From the NCBI GenBank assembly GCA_030527795.1, contig JAUNAB010000006.1, forward strand, positions 49,766 to 113,765: a stretch of DNA of 64,000 nt, read 5' to 3'. Below the pieces are notes generated by a model. The model ran no database searches. It had not been told where the DNA came from and saw only the letters and a list, made by a program, of their open reading frames with translations. This DNA comes from Pasteurellaceae bacterium (GTDB taxonomy: Bacteria; Pseudomonadota; Gammaproteobacteria; Enterobacterales; Pasteurellaceae). The position numbers and the translations under genes were made by a program. Below are positions 29,838 through 40,540 of the stretch, piece after piece (position 1 is the first letter of the stretch; every line of letters starts with the position of its first letter).

Positions 29838-32243
29838 ATGGGTTATTTTCGTTGGAATGAGAATATTGTGAATTGCCCTTTGAATATTGATAAACTCGCA
29901 TTAATCTTTGTGCTATCGAGTTTAACGTTACTCGTTGTTCCCGATTTTTTGCTGATTAGTTGGCAAATTGGGGGCGCTTTAAGTTTATTTTTTATATTCT
30001 GTTGGTGGTGCTGCAATCGGTATCGGAATATTGTCGTTTTGCTGTATATCGCATTAAGTTTGATGAGCCTGAGTTATGTAGATTATTGTGCGTTGTCATT
30101 ATTACAGCAAACTAAACAGATCGCTCAGTTAGCTAATCCTGTTGAAACCGAATTGACCGTAGAGCAGGTTTTGCATCAACAGGATTATCAAACCCTGATC
30201 GGAAAAGCAAAATTGCAATCTGGTAGCGATGAACAGAGGATTTATGTCAATTGGCAAAATCAAATACCTGTTCATTCTGGGGAAAAATGGCATGTCAAAA
30301 TGCAGGTGAAGCCCTTGAATGGGAGATTAAATTTGGGCGGATTTGATCGCCAACAATGGTGTCTTAGCCAAGGGATCAGTGCTGTTGGTAAAGTCAAAAC
30401 CGCGGTTGAAAATCCCGCTAAATTTTCGTGGCGTGAACGGCGATTAGCTAATGCATTGCAACAAACTGAAGGATTAACGCAACAAGGTCTGTTACTTGCA
30501 TTGGGTTTTGGCGAGCGAGCGTGGTTGCCGAAAACGCAATGGCAAATTTATCAGCGAACGAATACGGCACATCTTATTGCGATTTCAGGTTTACATATTG
30601 GATTGGCAATGTTGCTCGGGTTTTATTGCACACGAGTTTTGCAATTTGTTTTACCAACAAGGTTTATTCTGCCTGAATTGCCACTGGGTATTGGGTTGTT
30701 ATGTGCTTATGGCTATGCTGAACTGGCGGGCTTTGCAGTGTCAACAATGCGAGCATTATTGGGGTTACTGTTAGTGTATTTTTTCCATTTTAGGCGAGCA
30801 TATTGTTCACCTTGGCGTGCTTTTTTACGCGTAATTGGCTTGTTGCTATTTATTGATCCGCTAATGCTACTTTCTACGAGTTTCTGGTTATCAATTTCTG
30901 CGGTAGCTTGTTTGCTATTGTGGTATCAGTTTGTGCCGTTTTATACGATTGAATTCAAAGGGAAAACCATTGCATTGCGGTGGCGTTGGCTTGCACGCTT
31001 ATTGCATTTGCAGTTAGGTTTATTTTGGTTGTTCACGCCTGTTATGCTGTTGATTTTCAATAGTTTCTCATTGAATAGTTTTATTGCCAATTTATTTGCT
31101 GTGCCATTATTTAGTTTTATCCTTGTGCCGTTGGTGTTATTGGCAGTTGTTACCCAATTCACTACATTATGGCGAATTACAGATAACCTTTCTCAGTATT
31201 TCACGGATTTTATTCAGTTATTTGAACAAGGATATCTCATTTTCAGCCAAAAAAACGCGGTTTTTTTTACCGCGGTTTTTTGGGGATCTTTCCTAATCTT
31301 TATTATTTGGCTTTATCGCTGGCGTAAGGCGAATTTAACGCAATCAAAACCGCGTTTATTCTCCATTCAGCCTAACCCAATTATCCGTGCCATTCATCTC
31401 AACAGGCTATTCGTAACAGGTGTTGTTGCGATCACCGTACTATTGGGTTATGGCGTAAATTCACTGCTTTTTCAAGCAAAATGGCGAGTAGAAATGCTTG
31501 ATATTGGGCAAGGATCATCGGTGTTATTAGTCAAAAATGGACAGGCGATATTGTATGATACGGGAGCGTCTTGGCGGGGCGGGAGTATGGCAGAATTAGA
31601 AATTTTGCCCTATTTGCAACGTGAAGGGATTGAACTTGATCAGATTATTTTAAGTCACGATGATAATGATCATTCGGGTGGCGTAGATTTCTTACTGCGT
31701 ACTTATCCCAAGGCGGAATTTATCAGTTCATCTTTCAAAAAATATGCAAATCGTCAAGCGGATCGGTTTTGTCAGCAGGGAATGCAGTGGCAATGGCAAG
31801 GACTTTATTTTACTGTTCTTGCACCAACAGAACTGAGTCAGCGAGCAGATAATACCCATTCCTGCGTATTATGGGTGAGCGATCAGCAATATAACGTTTT
31901 GTTAACGGGTGATGCGGATCAAGCCAGTGAATATCGCTTTGTGCCGTTACTTGATGGTAAGTATATGGACATATTACAAGTAGGGCATCACGGCAGTAAA
32001 ACTTCAACGTCTGAATTATTATTACAGCAGCTTCAACCCAAAATAGCGTTAATTTCCGCTGGGCGTTTTAACCCTTGGCATTTCCCACACCAACAGGTAT
32101 TAACACGTTTGCAGCAACATAAAATTGCCGTAAAACAGACCGCGGTTTTGGGGGAAATTTCAGTTCAGTTTTACGTTGATAAAATAAAGCTAGTGAGTTC
32201 ACGGGAGAGGTTTAGTCCTTGGTATCGCCAACGAATTGAATAG
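29838..32243 (+). CDS. comEC: Competence DNA channel protein ComEC/Rec2
   Basis: Inner-membrane channel that carries single-stranded DNA into the cytoplasm during transformation. Several N-terminal helices are followed by an OB-like domain and the competence core (LIAISGLHIGLAMLLGFY near residue 250), with more helices to about 560. A C-terminal metallo-beta-lactamase-like domain follows (VEMLDIGQGSSVLLVKNG; ILSHDDNDHSGG; VGHHGSKTS). Length is 801 residues. Three CCGCGG motifs lie inside (30403, 31270, 32139). The upstream CRP-S site indicates control by the competence regulon. Confidence 0.94.
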   Translation: MGYFRWNENIVNCPLNIDKLALIFVLSSLTLLVVPDFLLISWQIGGALSLFFIFCWWCCNRYRNIVVLLYIALSLMSLSYVDYCALSLLQQTKQIAQLANPVETELTVEQVLHQQDYQTLIGKAKLQSGSDEQRIYVNWQNQIPVHSGEKWHVKMQVKPLNGRLNLGGFDRQQWCLSQGISAVGKVKTAVENPAKFSWRERRLANALQQTEGLTQQGLLLALGFGERAWLPKTQWQIYQRTNTAHLIAISGLHIGLAMLLGFYCTRVLQFVLPTRFILPELPLGIGLLCAYGYAELAGFAVSTMRALLGLLLVYFFHFRRAYCSPWRAFLRVIGLLLFIDPLMLLSTSFWLSISAVACLLLWYQFVPFYTIEFKGKTIALRWRWLARLLHLQLGLFWLFTPVMLLIFNSFSLNSFIANLFAVPLFSFILVPLVLLAVVTQFTTLWRITDNLSQYFTDFIQLFEQGYLIFSQKNAVFFTAVFWGSFLIFIIWLYRWRKANLTQSKPRLFSIQPNPIIRAIHLNRLFVTGVVAITVLLGYGVNSLLFQAKWRVEMLDIGQGSSVLLVKNGQAILYDTGASWRGGSMAELEILPYLQREGIELDQIILSHDDNDHSGGVDFLLRTYPKAEFISSSFKKYANRQADRFCQQGMQWQWQGLYFTVLAPTELSQRADNTHSCVLWVSDQQYNVLLTGDADQASEYRFVPLLDGKYMDILQVGHHGSKTSTSELLLQQLQPKIALISAGRFNPWHFPHQQVLTRLQQHKIAVKQTAVLGEISVQFYVDKIKLVSSRERFSPWYRQRIE

Positions 32244-32329
32244 TTTATCCACAATGGAAAGGGGGAAATTTGGTGAATTAGCAATTTCAGAGTACAATGC
32301 GCGCAATTTTATTTTGATTAGACAATGTT

Positions 32330-34078
32330 ATGCAACAAAAAGATCTCTCAACGCTACAAACTTTCAAGCGTTTATGGCCGATGATTTCGCCGTTTAAATC
32401 TGGATTACTCGCTGCGGGTTTTGCGTTGATTATCAATGCGTTAACCGATTCATCATTGATTTATTTATTAAAACCTTTACTTGATGATGGCTTTGGCAAA
32501 GCTGAGCACGGATTTTTACGTTTAATGGCGGTTGTGGTGGTGCTATTAATCGTGCTACGCGGTATCAGTAATTTTATTGCAAGTTATTGTTTATCTTGGG
32601 TTTCTGGCAAAGTGGTGATGAATATGCGTCGCCGTCTATTTAAGCAATTAATGTATATGCCCGTGCCATTTTTTGATCAAAACTCTACGGGGCGATTGTT
32701 ATCTCGCGTGACTTACGATAGTGAAATGGTAGCAAGTTCTTCCTCTAGTGTACTGGTTACTGTGGTGCGTGAAGGGGTTTACTTGATTTCATTATTTGGC
32801 GTGATGTTGGTGAATAGCTGGCAACTTTCAGTATTACTTTTTATTTTAGCTCCAATTATTGGGGCATTGATTGGTATTGTGTCAAAACGTTTTCGCGAGT
32901 TAAACCGTAACATTCAAAATTCAATGGGCGATTTAACCGCGACTACGGAACAAATGCTAAAAGGGCATAAAGTAGTGCTTTCTTTTGGTGGGCAAAAAGT
33001 GGAAGAAGAGCGTTTTGCTCGTGTTAGCAATGATATGCGCCGTAAAGGAATGAAAATTGTGGTAGCTGATGGCATTTCCGATGGCTCGGTGCAAGTAATC
33101 GCATCCTTTGCCCTATCCGCTGTATTGCTATTGGCAACGTCCGATTTAATTATGAATGAGCATTTGACCGCGGGCGTTTTTACGGTTGTTTTTTCTTCAA
33201 TGATGGCAATGATGCGTCCATTGAAATCGCTTACTAGCGTGAATGCACAATTTCAACGTGGAATGGCTGCTTGTCAGACATTATTTGAAATTTTAGATTT
33301 AAATACCGAAAAAGATACGGGAACATATAAGGTTGATCGTGCAAAAGGTGATGTGCGCTTTGAAAATGTCACCTTTACTTATCAAGGAAAAGAGGAACCT
33401 GCACTAAATCATATTTCGTTGCATATTCCGCAAGGGAAAACTGTTGCGTTAGTAGGGCGATCTGGTTCGGGAAAATCAACCATAGCCAGTTTGTTGACGC
33501 GTTTTTATGATGTGGATTCGGGGCAAATTAAGCTTGATGGCGTGAATATTGAAGACTACACCTTGGCAAATTTACGCGAGCAATGTTCAGTAGTTTCGCA
33601 ACAAGTACATTTATTCAATGATACCATCGCAAATAATATCGCGTATGCGGCACAAGATAAATATACTCGTGAGCAAATTATTGAAGCAGCGAAAGCTGCT
33701 CATGTGATGGAATTTGTGGACCAACTTGAGCAAGGCTTGGATACGATGGTCGGGGAAAATGGCACGAATTTATCAGGCGGACAACGCCAACGTTTAGCTA
33801 TTGCACGAGCATTATTGCGTGATTCGCCAGTATTAATATTAGATGAAGCAACTTCGGCATTGGATACGGAGTCTGAACATGCGATCCAATCCGCATTAGA
33901 GCAGTTGCAAAAAAATCGGACGGTCTTAGTGATTGCTCATCGCTTATCTACGATTGAAAAAGCTGATGAAATTGTGGTGATTGAACATGGCGAAATCAAA
34001 GAACGCGGTTCGCACGAAGAATTGTTGCGTTTAAATGGGGCGTATAAACAGTTACACAGTATGCAATTTAGTGGCTAG
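32330..34078 (+). CDS. msbA: Lipid A export ATP-binding/permease MsbA
   Basis: Homodimeric flippase that moves core-lipid A across the inner membrane. Six membrane helices lie in residues about 20-310 ([37 protein letters not shown] is typical). The ATPase domain shows Walker [10 protein letters not shown] near 382, signature [16 protein letters not shown] near 483 and Walker [17 protein letters not shown]. Length 582 is standard. It is the first gene of msbA-lpxK-ycaR-kdsB. A perfect DnaA box (TTATCCACA, 32245-32253) lies in its leader, probably by chance. Confidence 0.97.
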   Translation: MQQKDLSTLQTFKRLWPMISPFKSGLLAAGFALIINALTDSSLIYLLKPLLDDGFGKAEHGFLRLMAVVVVLLIVLRGISNFIASYCLSWVSGKVVMNMRRRLFKQLMYMPVPFFDQNSTGRLLSRVTYDSEMVASSSSSVLVTVVREGVYLISLFGVMLVNSWQLSVLLFILAPIIGALIGIVSKRFRELNRNIQNSMGDLTATTEQMLKGHKVVLSFGGQKVEEERFARVSNDMRRKGMKIVVADGISDGSVQVIASFALSAVLLLATSDLIMNEHLTAGVFTVVFSSMMAMMRPLKSLTSVNAQFQRGMAACQTLFEILDLNTEKDTGTYKVDRAKGDVRFENVTFTYQGKEEPALNHISLHIPQGKTVALVGRSGSGKSTIASLLTRFYDVDSGQIKLDGVNIEDYTLANLREQCSVVSQQVHLFNDTIANNIAYAAQDKYTREQIIEAAKAAHVMEFVDQLEQGLDTMVGENGTNLSGGQRQRLAIARALLRDSPVLILDEATSALDTESEHAIQSALEQLQKNRTVLVIAHRLSTIEKADEIVVIEHGEIKERGSHEELLRLNGAYKQLHSMQFSG

Positions 34079-34111
34079 TGAAAGCCATTCATTTTTGTGA
34101 AAGGGTAAAGT

Positions 34112-35080
34112 ATGAATTTTTGGTATAAAAAATCTTGGCTTTGTTATCTTCTATTGCCGTTTTCTGCTTTATTTTGGGGAATCACTTATATAAGACGTTA
34201 TTTATATCAGACCCATAAACTGCGTTCTTATCGTGCGTCCGTGCCAGTCGTAATTGTTGGCAATCTGTCGGTCGGTGGGAATGGGAAAACCCCTGTCACG
34301 ATTTGGTTGGTGCAACAATTACAAGCACGCGGATTACGAGTCGGCGTTATTTCTCGCGGTTATGGTTCAAAATCTAAAGTATTTCCTTTATTAGTTGATG
34401 CACAAAGTAACCCAATTTATGCGGGTGATGAACCTGTTTTAATTGCACAACGGACGGGAACCGCGGTTGCGATTTCGCCTAATCGTCAACAAGCGATTGA
34501 AATGTTACTGCAAAATCAAGTTTGTGATGTCATTATTAGCGATGATGGCTTACAACATTATAAGCTACAACGCGATATTGAAATTGTGGTGGTGGATGCT
34601 GAACGTGGTTTGGGAAATGGGCTATTGTTGCCAGCAGGTCCATTGCGTGAGTTGCCGAGCCGATTAAATGAAGTTGATCTAGTGATTAGCAATGGTGGCG
34701 TCAATCAATATAGCCAAGCCGAAATGCGTTTGGTTCCCTCGGTTGCGATTAATTTACTAACAGGAGAAAAACAGCCATTAGTCGAATTTACCCACGCTAA
34801 TGCCATTGCAGGAATTGGCAATCCTCCACGTTTTTTTGCAATGTTAAGGTCATTAAATATCCAGTTAAATCAAACCTTTGCTTTTGCGGATCATCAAGAC
34901 TTTTCAATGGAATTATTGCGTTCATTATCTTCCGATTTACCTTGTTTAATGACGGAAAAGGACGCGGTAAAATGTATGAGTTTCGCACAGGCTAATTGGT
35001 GGTATATTCCTGTTGAAGCTGAAATTACCGCAACGTCAGCATTCACGTTGCTAGATAACATAAGTGAGAAAATAAAATGA
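34112..35080 (+). CDS. lpxK: Tetraacyldisaccharide 4'-kinase
   Basis: Phosphorylates the 4' position of the lipid A precursor at the inner membrane. An N-terminal membrane-associated helix is followed by the P-loop [13 protein letters not shown] near residue 50 and then [29 protein letters not shown] and [12 protein letters not shown], as in the family. Length is 322 residues. It lies 33 bases behind msbA, and its stop overlaps the next start (ATGA). Confidence 0.95.
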   Translation: MNFWYKKSWLCYLLLPFSALFWGITYIRRYLYQTHKLRSYRASVPVVIVGNLSVGGNGKTPVTIWLVQQLQARGLRVGVISRGYGSKSKVFPLLVDAQSNPIYAGDEPVLIAQRTGTAVAISPNRQQAIEMLLQNQVCDVIISDDGLQHYKLQRDIEIVVVDAERGLGNGLLLPAGPLRELPSRLNEVDLVISNGGVNQYSQAEMRLVPSVAINLLTGEKQPLVEFTHANAIAGIGNPPRFFAMLRSLNIQLNQTFAFADHQDFSMELLRSLSSDLPCLMTEKDAVKCMSFAQANWWYIPVEAEITATSAFTLLDNISEKIK

Positions 35081-35256
35081 ATAATCGATTATTAGACATT
35101 ATTGCTTGCCCGATTTGTCAGGGGCGCCTAGATTATCAAGCCGATGATCAGCAACTTATTTGCCAGTTTGACAAAGTGGTTTACCCTATTGAAAATGGCA
35201 TTCCAGTATTATTAGCTGAACAAGCAAAACCGCTGTCAACAGATCAACAGAAATAA
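35077..35256 (+). CDS. ycaR: Small Trm112/YcaR family protein
   Basis: A 59-residue protein beginning [20 protein letters not shown], with CPIC near residue 11 and the ending [13 protein letters not shown]. This is the UPF0434/Trm112-like zinc-ribbon fold. Only one of the two metal-binding pairs is intact (CPIC; a lone Cys29 later), as is usual for YcaR. Its start overlaps the lpxK stop, and it is followed ten bases later by kdsB, the conserved order. Function unknown. Confidence 0.88.
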   Translation: MNNRLLDIIACPICQGRLDYQADDQQLICQFDKVVYPIENGIPVLLAEQAKPLSTDQQK

Positions 35257-35265
35257 GGATAATTT

Positions 35266-36036
35266 ATGAGTTTTACAGTTATTATTCCTGCCCGTTTTGC
35301 TTCTACACGTTTACCAGGAAAGCCTTTGGCGGATATCGCAGGAAAACCAATGATTCAACACGTTTGGCAACAGGCTCAACAAGCAGGGGCGAAACGTGTG
35401 ATCGTGGCAACGGATAATGAAAAAGTCCGCGATGTCGTATTGGCTTTTGGTGGTGAAGTTTGTATGACGGCTGAACAACACCAATCTGGCACGGAACGTT
35501 TAGCCGAAGTGGTAGATAAACTGGTGATCCCTGATGATGAAATTATTGTGAATATTCAAGGTGATGAACCCCTTATTCCACCAATTATTGTGTCGCAAGT
35601 GGCACATAATTTAGTTAAACATCAAGTTAATATGGCAACCCTTGCGGTCAAACTCACAGATATTGATGAACTTTTTAATCCGAATGTCGTCAAAGCCTTG
35701 ACCGATAAAAAGGGCTATGTATTATATTTTTCACGTGCTGCTATTCCTTGGGATCGTGATCAATTTAAGTCATTGTCGGAGGTGGAGTTGCAATCATTGC
35801 AACTTACCGAGAGTTATTTACGCCATATTGGAATTTATGCCTATCGTGCGGGTTTTATTAAGCAATATGTAGCGTGGCAAGCAACGGTATTGGAAAAAAT
35901 TGAGAGCCTAGAGCAGTTACGCGTGCTTTGGTATGGGGAAAAAATCCATCTCGAACTTGCATTACAAGAACCTGCTGTGGGCGTAGATACTGCGGAAGAT
36001 TTAGAAAAAGTGCGTAGCCTACTTGGGCATTATTAA
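35266..36036 (+). CDS. kdsB: 3-deoxy-manno-octulosonate cytidylyltransferase
   Basis: Makes CMP-Kdo for the inner core of lipopolysaccharide. Nucleotide-binding motifs are [29 protein letters not shown] at the N-terminus, then [16 protein letters not shown] and [15 protein letters not shown] [12 protein letters not shown]. The C-terminus [12 protein letters not shown] is typical. Length is 256 residues. The AAGGATAATTT ribosome site precedes it. The gene ends the lipid A/Kdo operon. Confidence 0.96.
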   Translation: MSFTVIIPARFASTRLPGKPLADIAGKPMIQHVWQQAQQAGAKRVIVATDNEKVRDVVLAFGGEVCMTAEQHQSGTERLAEVVDKLVIPDDEIIVNIQGDEPLIPPIIVSQVAHNLVKHQVNMATLAVKLTDIDELFNPNVVKALTDKKGYVLYFSRAAIPWDRDQFKSLSEVELQSLQLTESYLRHIGIYAYRAGFIKQYVAWQATVLEKIESLEQLRVLWYGEKIHLELALQEPAVGVDTAEDLEKVRSLLGHY

Positions 36037-36110
36037 ACAAAAATGGAAAAGACCGCGGTCAAAAAATTCGTTGTTTTTTCAGGCTTCATCAACATTATTA
36101 TAGGTATTTT

Positions 36111-36716
36111 ATGTTAGACAAAATCATCGGCTCCGTGCTGAACAATGTATTAAGTAGTAACAATCAACATAGCCACAGTATGATTACCGATGTGCTAGGT
36201 TCATTGCTTAAAAATGGCGGATTAGACGGTATTTTAAGCCAATTTCAACGCAGTGGTACTGTATCACAACAAACCGTAGACAGCGTAGCACAGCAATCAG
36301 GGGTGGATAAAGCGGACACGCACGATATTTTATCGCAATTATTACCTAATCTTATTAACAGTGTAACACACCATTCTGGTGGAAATCAGGATAATGGCTT
36401 TGGCTTAGACGATTTAATTGGTGGATTATTGGGGCGTTCAAGTCAAGCTCAAAATAATATGCAAGCTAGTTCACAGCAAGATAATGGATTTGGCTTAGAT
36501 GACTTAATCGGTGGATTATTAGGCGGTCAATCAGGCAAACAAAGCGGATTAGGGCTAGATGATGTGCTAGGCGGTTTGTTCGGCAATAAAACTCAGCAAA
36601 CTCAAGTTCAATCTGAACGACAAGAAGTTGAAATTGACGAAACCATCAGCCAATCTGAAAATAGCAATGATTTGGCAAACAATGTCGGTTCTGTACTGAA
36701 TAATTTCTTCAAATAA
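36111..36716 (+). CDS. DUF937/YidB-like protein with internal repeats
   Basis: A 201-residue, Gly/Gln/Asn-rich protein. The N-terminal part (about residues 1-90) fits DUF937/YidB: LLKNGGLDGILSQF and DILSQLLPNLINSVT. It is followed by three copies of a short repeat, GFGLDDLIGGLLG near 99 and 128 and LGLDDVLGGLFG near 148, separated by Gln/Ser-rich spacers. No signal peptide or membrane segment is seen. Function unknown. The repeats could expand or contract between strains. A CCGCGG motif lies in its leader (36052). Confidence 0.65.
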   Translation: MLDKIIGSVLNNVLSSNNQHSHSMITDVLGSLLKNGGLDGILSQFQRSGTVSQQTVDSVAQQSGVDKADTHDILSQLLPNLINSVTHHSGGNQDNGFGLDDLIGGLLGRSSQAQNNMQASSQQDNGFGLDDLIGGLLGGQSGKQSGLGLDDVLGGLFGNKTQQTQVQSERQEVEIDETISQSENSNDLANNVGSVLNNFFK

Positions 36717-36722
36717 TTAATT

Positions 36723-36742
36723 AGCCTGTGTGCGCACGGGCT
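36723..36742 (+). terminator. Weak terminator behind the DUF937 gene
   Basis: GC-rich hairpin AGCCTGTG / CGCACGGGCT with an AT-rich stretch behind it. The T run is poor. Confidence 0.45.
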
Positions 36743-36782
36743 ATTTAATAAAAAATACTCAATATTTTGACCGCGGTTTTTT

Positions 36783-38609
36783 ATGTTTGATGCGAAATCT
36801 TTTCTTGCCAATGTCACGCATAACCCAGGTGTTTATCGGATGTTTGACGATAAAGATCAAGTCATTTATGTCGGCAAAGCTAAGGATTTAAAAAAACGAT
36901 TATCCAGTTATTTTAGAAGCAATCTTACTAGTGCAAAAACCATGGCGTTGGTGGCGTCAATCGCACGGATTGAAACCACGATCACGAGCAGTGAAACAGA
37001 AGCGTTATTGCTCGAACATAATTATATCAAAACCTATCAGCCACGTTATAACGTGCTATTACGTGATGATAAATCTTATCCTTATATTTTATTGACGAAG
37101 GAAACGCATCCGCGTATTACCGCTTATCGTGGTAGCAAAAAGATCGCGGGCGAATATTTTGGTCCATATCCTCACGCCAGTGCCGTGCGAGAAACCCTGT
37201 CACTTTTGCAAAAATTATTCCCGATTCGTCAATGTGAAAACTCCGTTTATAACAACCGCTCACGCCCTTGTTTGCAATATCAAATCGGACGTTGTTTAGC
37301 ACCTTGTGTTGCAGGATTTGTGACAGATGAAGAATATCAACAACAAGTGGATTTTGCACGATTGTTTTTACAGGGCAAAGATCAACAAGTCCTCGATCAT
37401 CTGATTGGTAAAATGGAGCAAGCCAGCCAACAGCTAAATTTTGAGCAAGCTGCACGTTATCGCGATCAGATCCAAGCGGTACGTTCTGTAATGGAAAAAC
37501 AATTTGTGAGCAATGAACGTCTTGATGATATGGATATTATAGCGATCGCCTATCAACTGGGTATTGCTTGCGTACAAGTGTTATTTATTCGCCAAGGAAA
37601 GATTTTGGGCAACCGGAGCTATTTTCCGAAAGTGCCGCCCAATACGGATTTAGCCGAACTGACTGCTACATTTATCGGGCAATTTTATTTACAAGCACAT
37701 CAAGGGCGTAGTATTCCTAATGCTATCGTGCTAGATCATAAACTCGATGAAAAAGCAGAATTAACTCAATTATTAACTGAAAGGGCAGGGCGAACAGTTG
37801 ATATTCAGGATAATGTAAAAGGCAATAAAAGCAAATACTTACAGCTTGCCCAAATGAATGCACAAGCGGCGTTAGTCAATCAACTCAAGCAATCAAATTT
37901 AATTGAAGAACGTTATCAAGCCTTGCAAAAATTGCTCGGCATTGAACAGATTCAGCGAATGGAATGTTTTGATATTAGCCATACAATGGGTGAACAAACC
38001 ATTGCTTCGTGCGTTGTATTTAATCATCAAGGGCCTTTTAAAGCCGATTACCGCCGTTTTAATATTGAAGGTATAACGGGCGGCGATGATTATGCTGCAA
38101 TGGAACAGGCTTTAAGAAAACGCTATGATCGGGATCTTGATCCTGACAAAATCCCTGATGTGATTTTCATTGATGGCGGAAAAGGGCAACTTAATCGTGC
38201 GCTACAGGTTTTTGCTGATTTAAAAGTCAAATGGGATAAAAATAAACCGCATTTAATTGGTGTTGCTAAAGGTGTCGATCGCCGAGCAGGTTTAGAAACC
38301 TTAATTTTAAGTAAGCAAGATCGAGAAATTAATTTACCTAGCGATAGCCTTGCTTTACATTTAATTCAACATATTCGTGATGAAAGTCATCATCACGCCA
38401 TCACAGGACATCGCAAAAAACGTCAAAAAGCCTTTACTCAAAGTGGGTTAGAAACCATTGAAGGCGTAGGGGCTAAACGCCGTCAAGCATTGCTTAAATA
38501 TCTAGGCGGAATGCAAGGCGTAAAAAATGCGTCGGTGGATGAAATCGCGAGCGTGCCAGGTATTTCTAAAGCATTAGCGGAAAAAATTGTAGAAACGTTG
38601 CGAGATTAA
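36783..38609 (+). CDS. uvrC: Excinuclease ABC subunit C
   Basis: Makes both incisions in nucleotide excision repair. The GIY-YIG domain ([26 protein letters not shown]) is at residues about 13-90, and a UVR domain ([28 protein letters not shown]) lies near 205. The RNase H-like nuclease domain shows [18 protein letters not shown] and [10 protein letters not shown]. Two helix-hairpin-helix motifs end it ([29 protein letters not shown]). Length 608 is standard. No Shine-Dalgarno is seen; an ACCGCGGT motif stands right before the start. Confidence 0.96.
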   Translation: MFDAKSFLANVTHNPGVYRMFDDKDQVIYVGKAKDLKKRLSSYFRSNLTSAKTMALVASIARIETTITSSETEALLLEHNYIKTYQPRYNVLLRDDKSYPYILLTKETHPRITAYRGSKKIAGEYFGPYPHASAVRETLSLLQKLFPIRQCENSVYNNRSRPCLQYQIGRCLAPCVAGFVTDEEYQQQVDFARLFLQGKDQQVLDHLIGKMEQASQQLNFEQAARYRDQIQAVRSVMEKQFVSNERLDDMDIIAIAYQLGIACVQVLFIRQGKILGNRSYFPKVPPNTDLAELTATFIGQFYLQAHQGRSIPNAIVLDHKLDEKAELTQLLTERAGRTVDIQDNVKGNKSKYLQLAQMNAQAALVNQLKQSNLIEERYQALQKLLGIEQIQRMECFDISHTMGEQTIASCVVFNHQGPFKADYRRFNIEGITGGDDYAAMEQALRKRYDRDLDPDKIPDVIFIDGGKGQLNRALQVFADLKVKWDKNKPHLIGVAKGVDRRAGLETLILSKQDREINLPSDSLALHLIQHIRDESHHHAITGHRKKRQKAFTQSGLETIEGVGAKRRQALLKYLGGMQGVKNASVDEIASVPGISKALAEKIVETLRD

Positions 38610-38968
38610 TGGCAACGTAAAACTGCGGACGAAAATAAGTGCGTTTTTGGGCTAAATTCGTTCATCTTTAATAAAAAGCCCAAAGGCTAATTCGTAAACT
38701 AATTAACCGATAGTGATATTTTATTTTGCCCTATTTTTTCGCGGTCAGAAAATCGCTTAAAATTTTGATCGCGGTTTTGGGGCAACGATTAAGATGTAAA
38801 AATTAAATGGGAAGATATTGACGACGTGGAACAAGCTAAAGCCTATTCTCTTTAAGTAATTGTGAGATAATATCAATAAAAACGGATAACAAAGAAAAAT
38901 GCGATTTTCAAATGGCAAAATATGTTTTAGAATAGCTGTACATTTTCTAAGCCTAATATTGATAGCCT
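38610..38968. other. 359-base gap between uvrC and pgsA
   Basis: Holds a decayed inverted pair of the uptake-like motif (TCGCGGTCA at 38739, TGATCGCGG at 38766) and AACTGCGGAC at 38622. An open stub of about 20 codons ends at 38855 and may be the tail of a lost gene. The last 100 bases are AT-rich and probably carry the pgsA promoter. I see no complete gene. Confidence 0.5.
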
Positions 38969-39526
38969 ATGAAACTTAATTTTCCCACTTTTTTAACATT
39001 ATTTCGCTTAGTGTTAATCCCTTTCTTTATTATTTCATTTTATTTGCCTTTTGAGTCAAGCCCTTATATCACTACATTGATTTTTTTTATAGCCTCGATT
39101 ACTGACTGGTTTGATGGTTATCTCGCCCGTAAATGGCAACAAACTACGCGTTTCGGTGCTTTTCTCGATCCTGTCGCCGATAAAGTGATTGTTGCAGCAG
39201 CGTTAGTGTTAATTGTTGAGTATTACCATAGCTGGTGGATTAGTTTGCCTGCCATTTTGATGATTTCTCGTGAAATTATTATCTCTGCCTTACGCGAATG
39301 GATGTCAGAAGTCGGAGAGCGGACAAAAGTGGCAGTGTCTTGGCTTGGAAAAGTAAAAACAACAGCGCAAATGTTTTCACTTGGCGGTTTGTTATGGCGC
39401 TATAATTCATTAATGGAAATTGTTGCATTGATTTTATTCTATATTGCCGCATTCCTAACGATATGGTCAATGGTGCAATATTTGAAAGCCGCAAAAGGCT
39501 CGCTTTTAGACGATATCCAACCTTAA
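38969..39526 (+). CDS. pgsA: CDP-diacylglycerol-glycerol-3-phosphate 3-phosphatidyltransferase
   Basis: Inner-membrane enzyme that commits CDP-diacylglycerol to phosphatidylglycerol and cardiolipin synthesis. The CDP-alcohol phosphotransferase motif is complete: [20 protein letters not shown] followed by LDPVADK, near residues 46-72. About four membrane segments surround it. Length is 185 residues. The uvrC-pgsA order followed by a tRNA-Gly-Leu cluster is also seen in enteric bacteria. clsA, later in the window, uses its product. Confidence 0.95.
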   Translation: MKLNFPTFLTLFRLVLIPFFIISFYLPFESSPYITTLIFFIASITDWFDGYLARKWQQTTRFGAFLDPVADKVIVAAALVLIVEYYHSWWISLPAILMISREIIISALREWMSEVGERTKVAVSWLGKVKTTAQMFSLGGLLWRYNSLMEIVALILFYIAAFLTIWSMVQYLKAAKGSLLDDIQP

Positions 39527-39613
39527 AACTGCGGATAAAAAGAGCGTTATTTTTAAATTATCAGCAAAAAGTTGCATTTTTGAGCAGTTGATTGCATTTG
39601 TAAGAAATTCTAT

Positions 39614-39641
39614 TTGACATATTTAAGTAAATCCGTAGAAT
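39614..39641 (+). promoter_or_regulatory. Promoter of the tRNA-Gly-Leu-Lys cluster
   Basis: Consensus TTGACA and TAGAAT separated by 16 bases, 33 bases before tRNA-Gly. Confidence 0.7.
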
Positions 39642-39674
39642 ACGCACTCGTTAACAGCGATTTGTTAACACAAT

Positions 39675-39750
<76 letters not shown>

Positions 39751-39767
39751 AATTTAAATGTGTGTAT

Positions 39768-39854
39768 GCCCGAGTGGCGGAATCGGTAGACGCAAGGGAT
39801 TTAAAATCCCTCGCCTTTCGGGGCGTGCCAGTTCAAGTCTGGCCTCGGGCACCA
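39768..39854 (+). tRNA. tRNA-Leu(TAA)
   Basis: 87 bases including CCA with the long variable arm of class II tRNAs. Anticodon loop TTTAAAA. Confidence 0.97.
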
Positions 39855-39880
39855 TATAAAAATACCCCCGTGTATTAAGT

Positions 39881-39956
39881 GGGTCGTTAGCTCAGTCGGT
39901 AGAGCAGCGGACTTTTAATCCGTTGGTCGAAGGTTCGAATCCTTCACGACCCACCA
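39881..39956 (+). tRNA. tRNA-Lys(TTT)
   Basis: 76 bases including CCA. Anticodon loop CTTTTAA. A second, nearly identical lysine tRNA follows at 40301 with a changed anticodon. Confidence 0.97.
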
Positions 39957-40300
39957 CTTCATAAATTCTTGTTGAAAGACAGGAAGAATCTAAAAAATAA
40001 TAGTCATGTTAAGTGGTTTTTTTATGTCTGTTATTTAGCCCCTGTCAAAATCCTGTCAAAGCAGGTATCTTATTACAGGTTATTGTGTGCTACTCAATGG
40101 CAATAAGCCCATGTTTATGTTGATTTATTAAGTTAAGTCGACAGCAACCTTTTTCTCCTGTCTTTTGGGTCTATTTGCTAAAATTAGACTTAAAATCTAA
40201 TGAATTTTAATTTGTCAAATAAAGTTATTCCTACGGGGTAAAGGGGCTTGATTTAATGATATAGTCGTACTATATTAAGTCATAGTTTGCATTAACAACT
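39957..40300. other. 344-base spacer between the two tRNA-Lys genes
   Basis: No gene. CCTGTCAAA occurs twice in direct orientation 11 bases apart (40041-40049, 40052-40060), with further CCTGTC cores near 39976 (reverse) and 40154. Such spaced repeats beside a tRNA resemble integrase arm sites and may be a remnant of an attachment region. Confidence 0.4.
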
Positions 40301-40376
40301 GGGTCGTTAGCTTAGTTGGTAGAGCAGCGGACTCTTAATCCGTTGGTCGAAGGTTCGAGTCCTTCACGACCCACCA
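40301..40376 (+). tRNA. tRNA-Lys(CTT)
   Basis: 76 bases including CCA. It is almost the same as the tRNA-Lys(TTT) upstream, but the loop reads CTCTTAA, so the anticodon is CTT. The changes keep the cloverleaf (two T/C changes in the D arm, one A/G in the T loop). It borders the integrase pseudogene, so it may have come with, or been duplicated by, an integrating element. Confidence 0.93.
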
Positions 40377-40540
40377 TATCTCTTTCTTATTTATCTTCCT
40401 TAGTTCTATAGTTATTCCTACCGTTATCCTTATTACTCTCCGATATCGCCTTACTTTTAAAAATATATTATGTCAATGGATAGCGATTTATCATGTTGAT
40501 AAGTCGCTTTTTTACTGACTATTATGTTTAGGAGTTTTGT

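Noticed and set aside
32245..32253. Replication origin from a perfect DnaA box before msbA
   Set aside because: A single isolated box with no AT-rich unwinding element or further boxes.
38790..38855. Small gene between uvrC and pgsA
   Set aside because: Only about 20 codons are open, with no start codon or ribosome site; at most a remnant.
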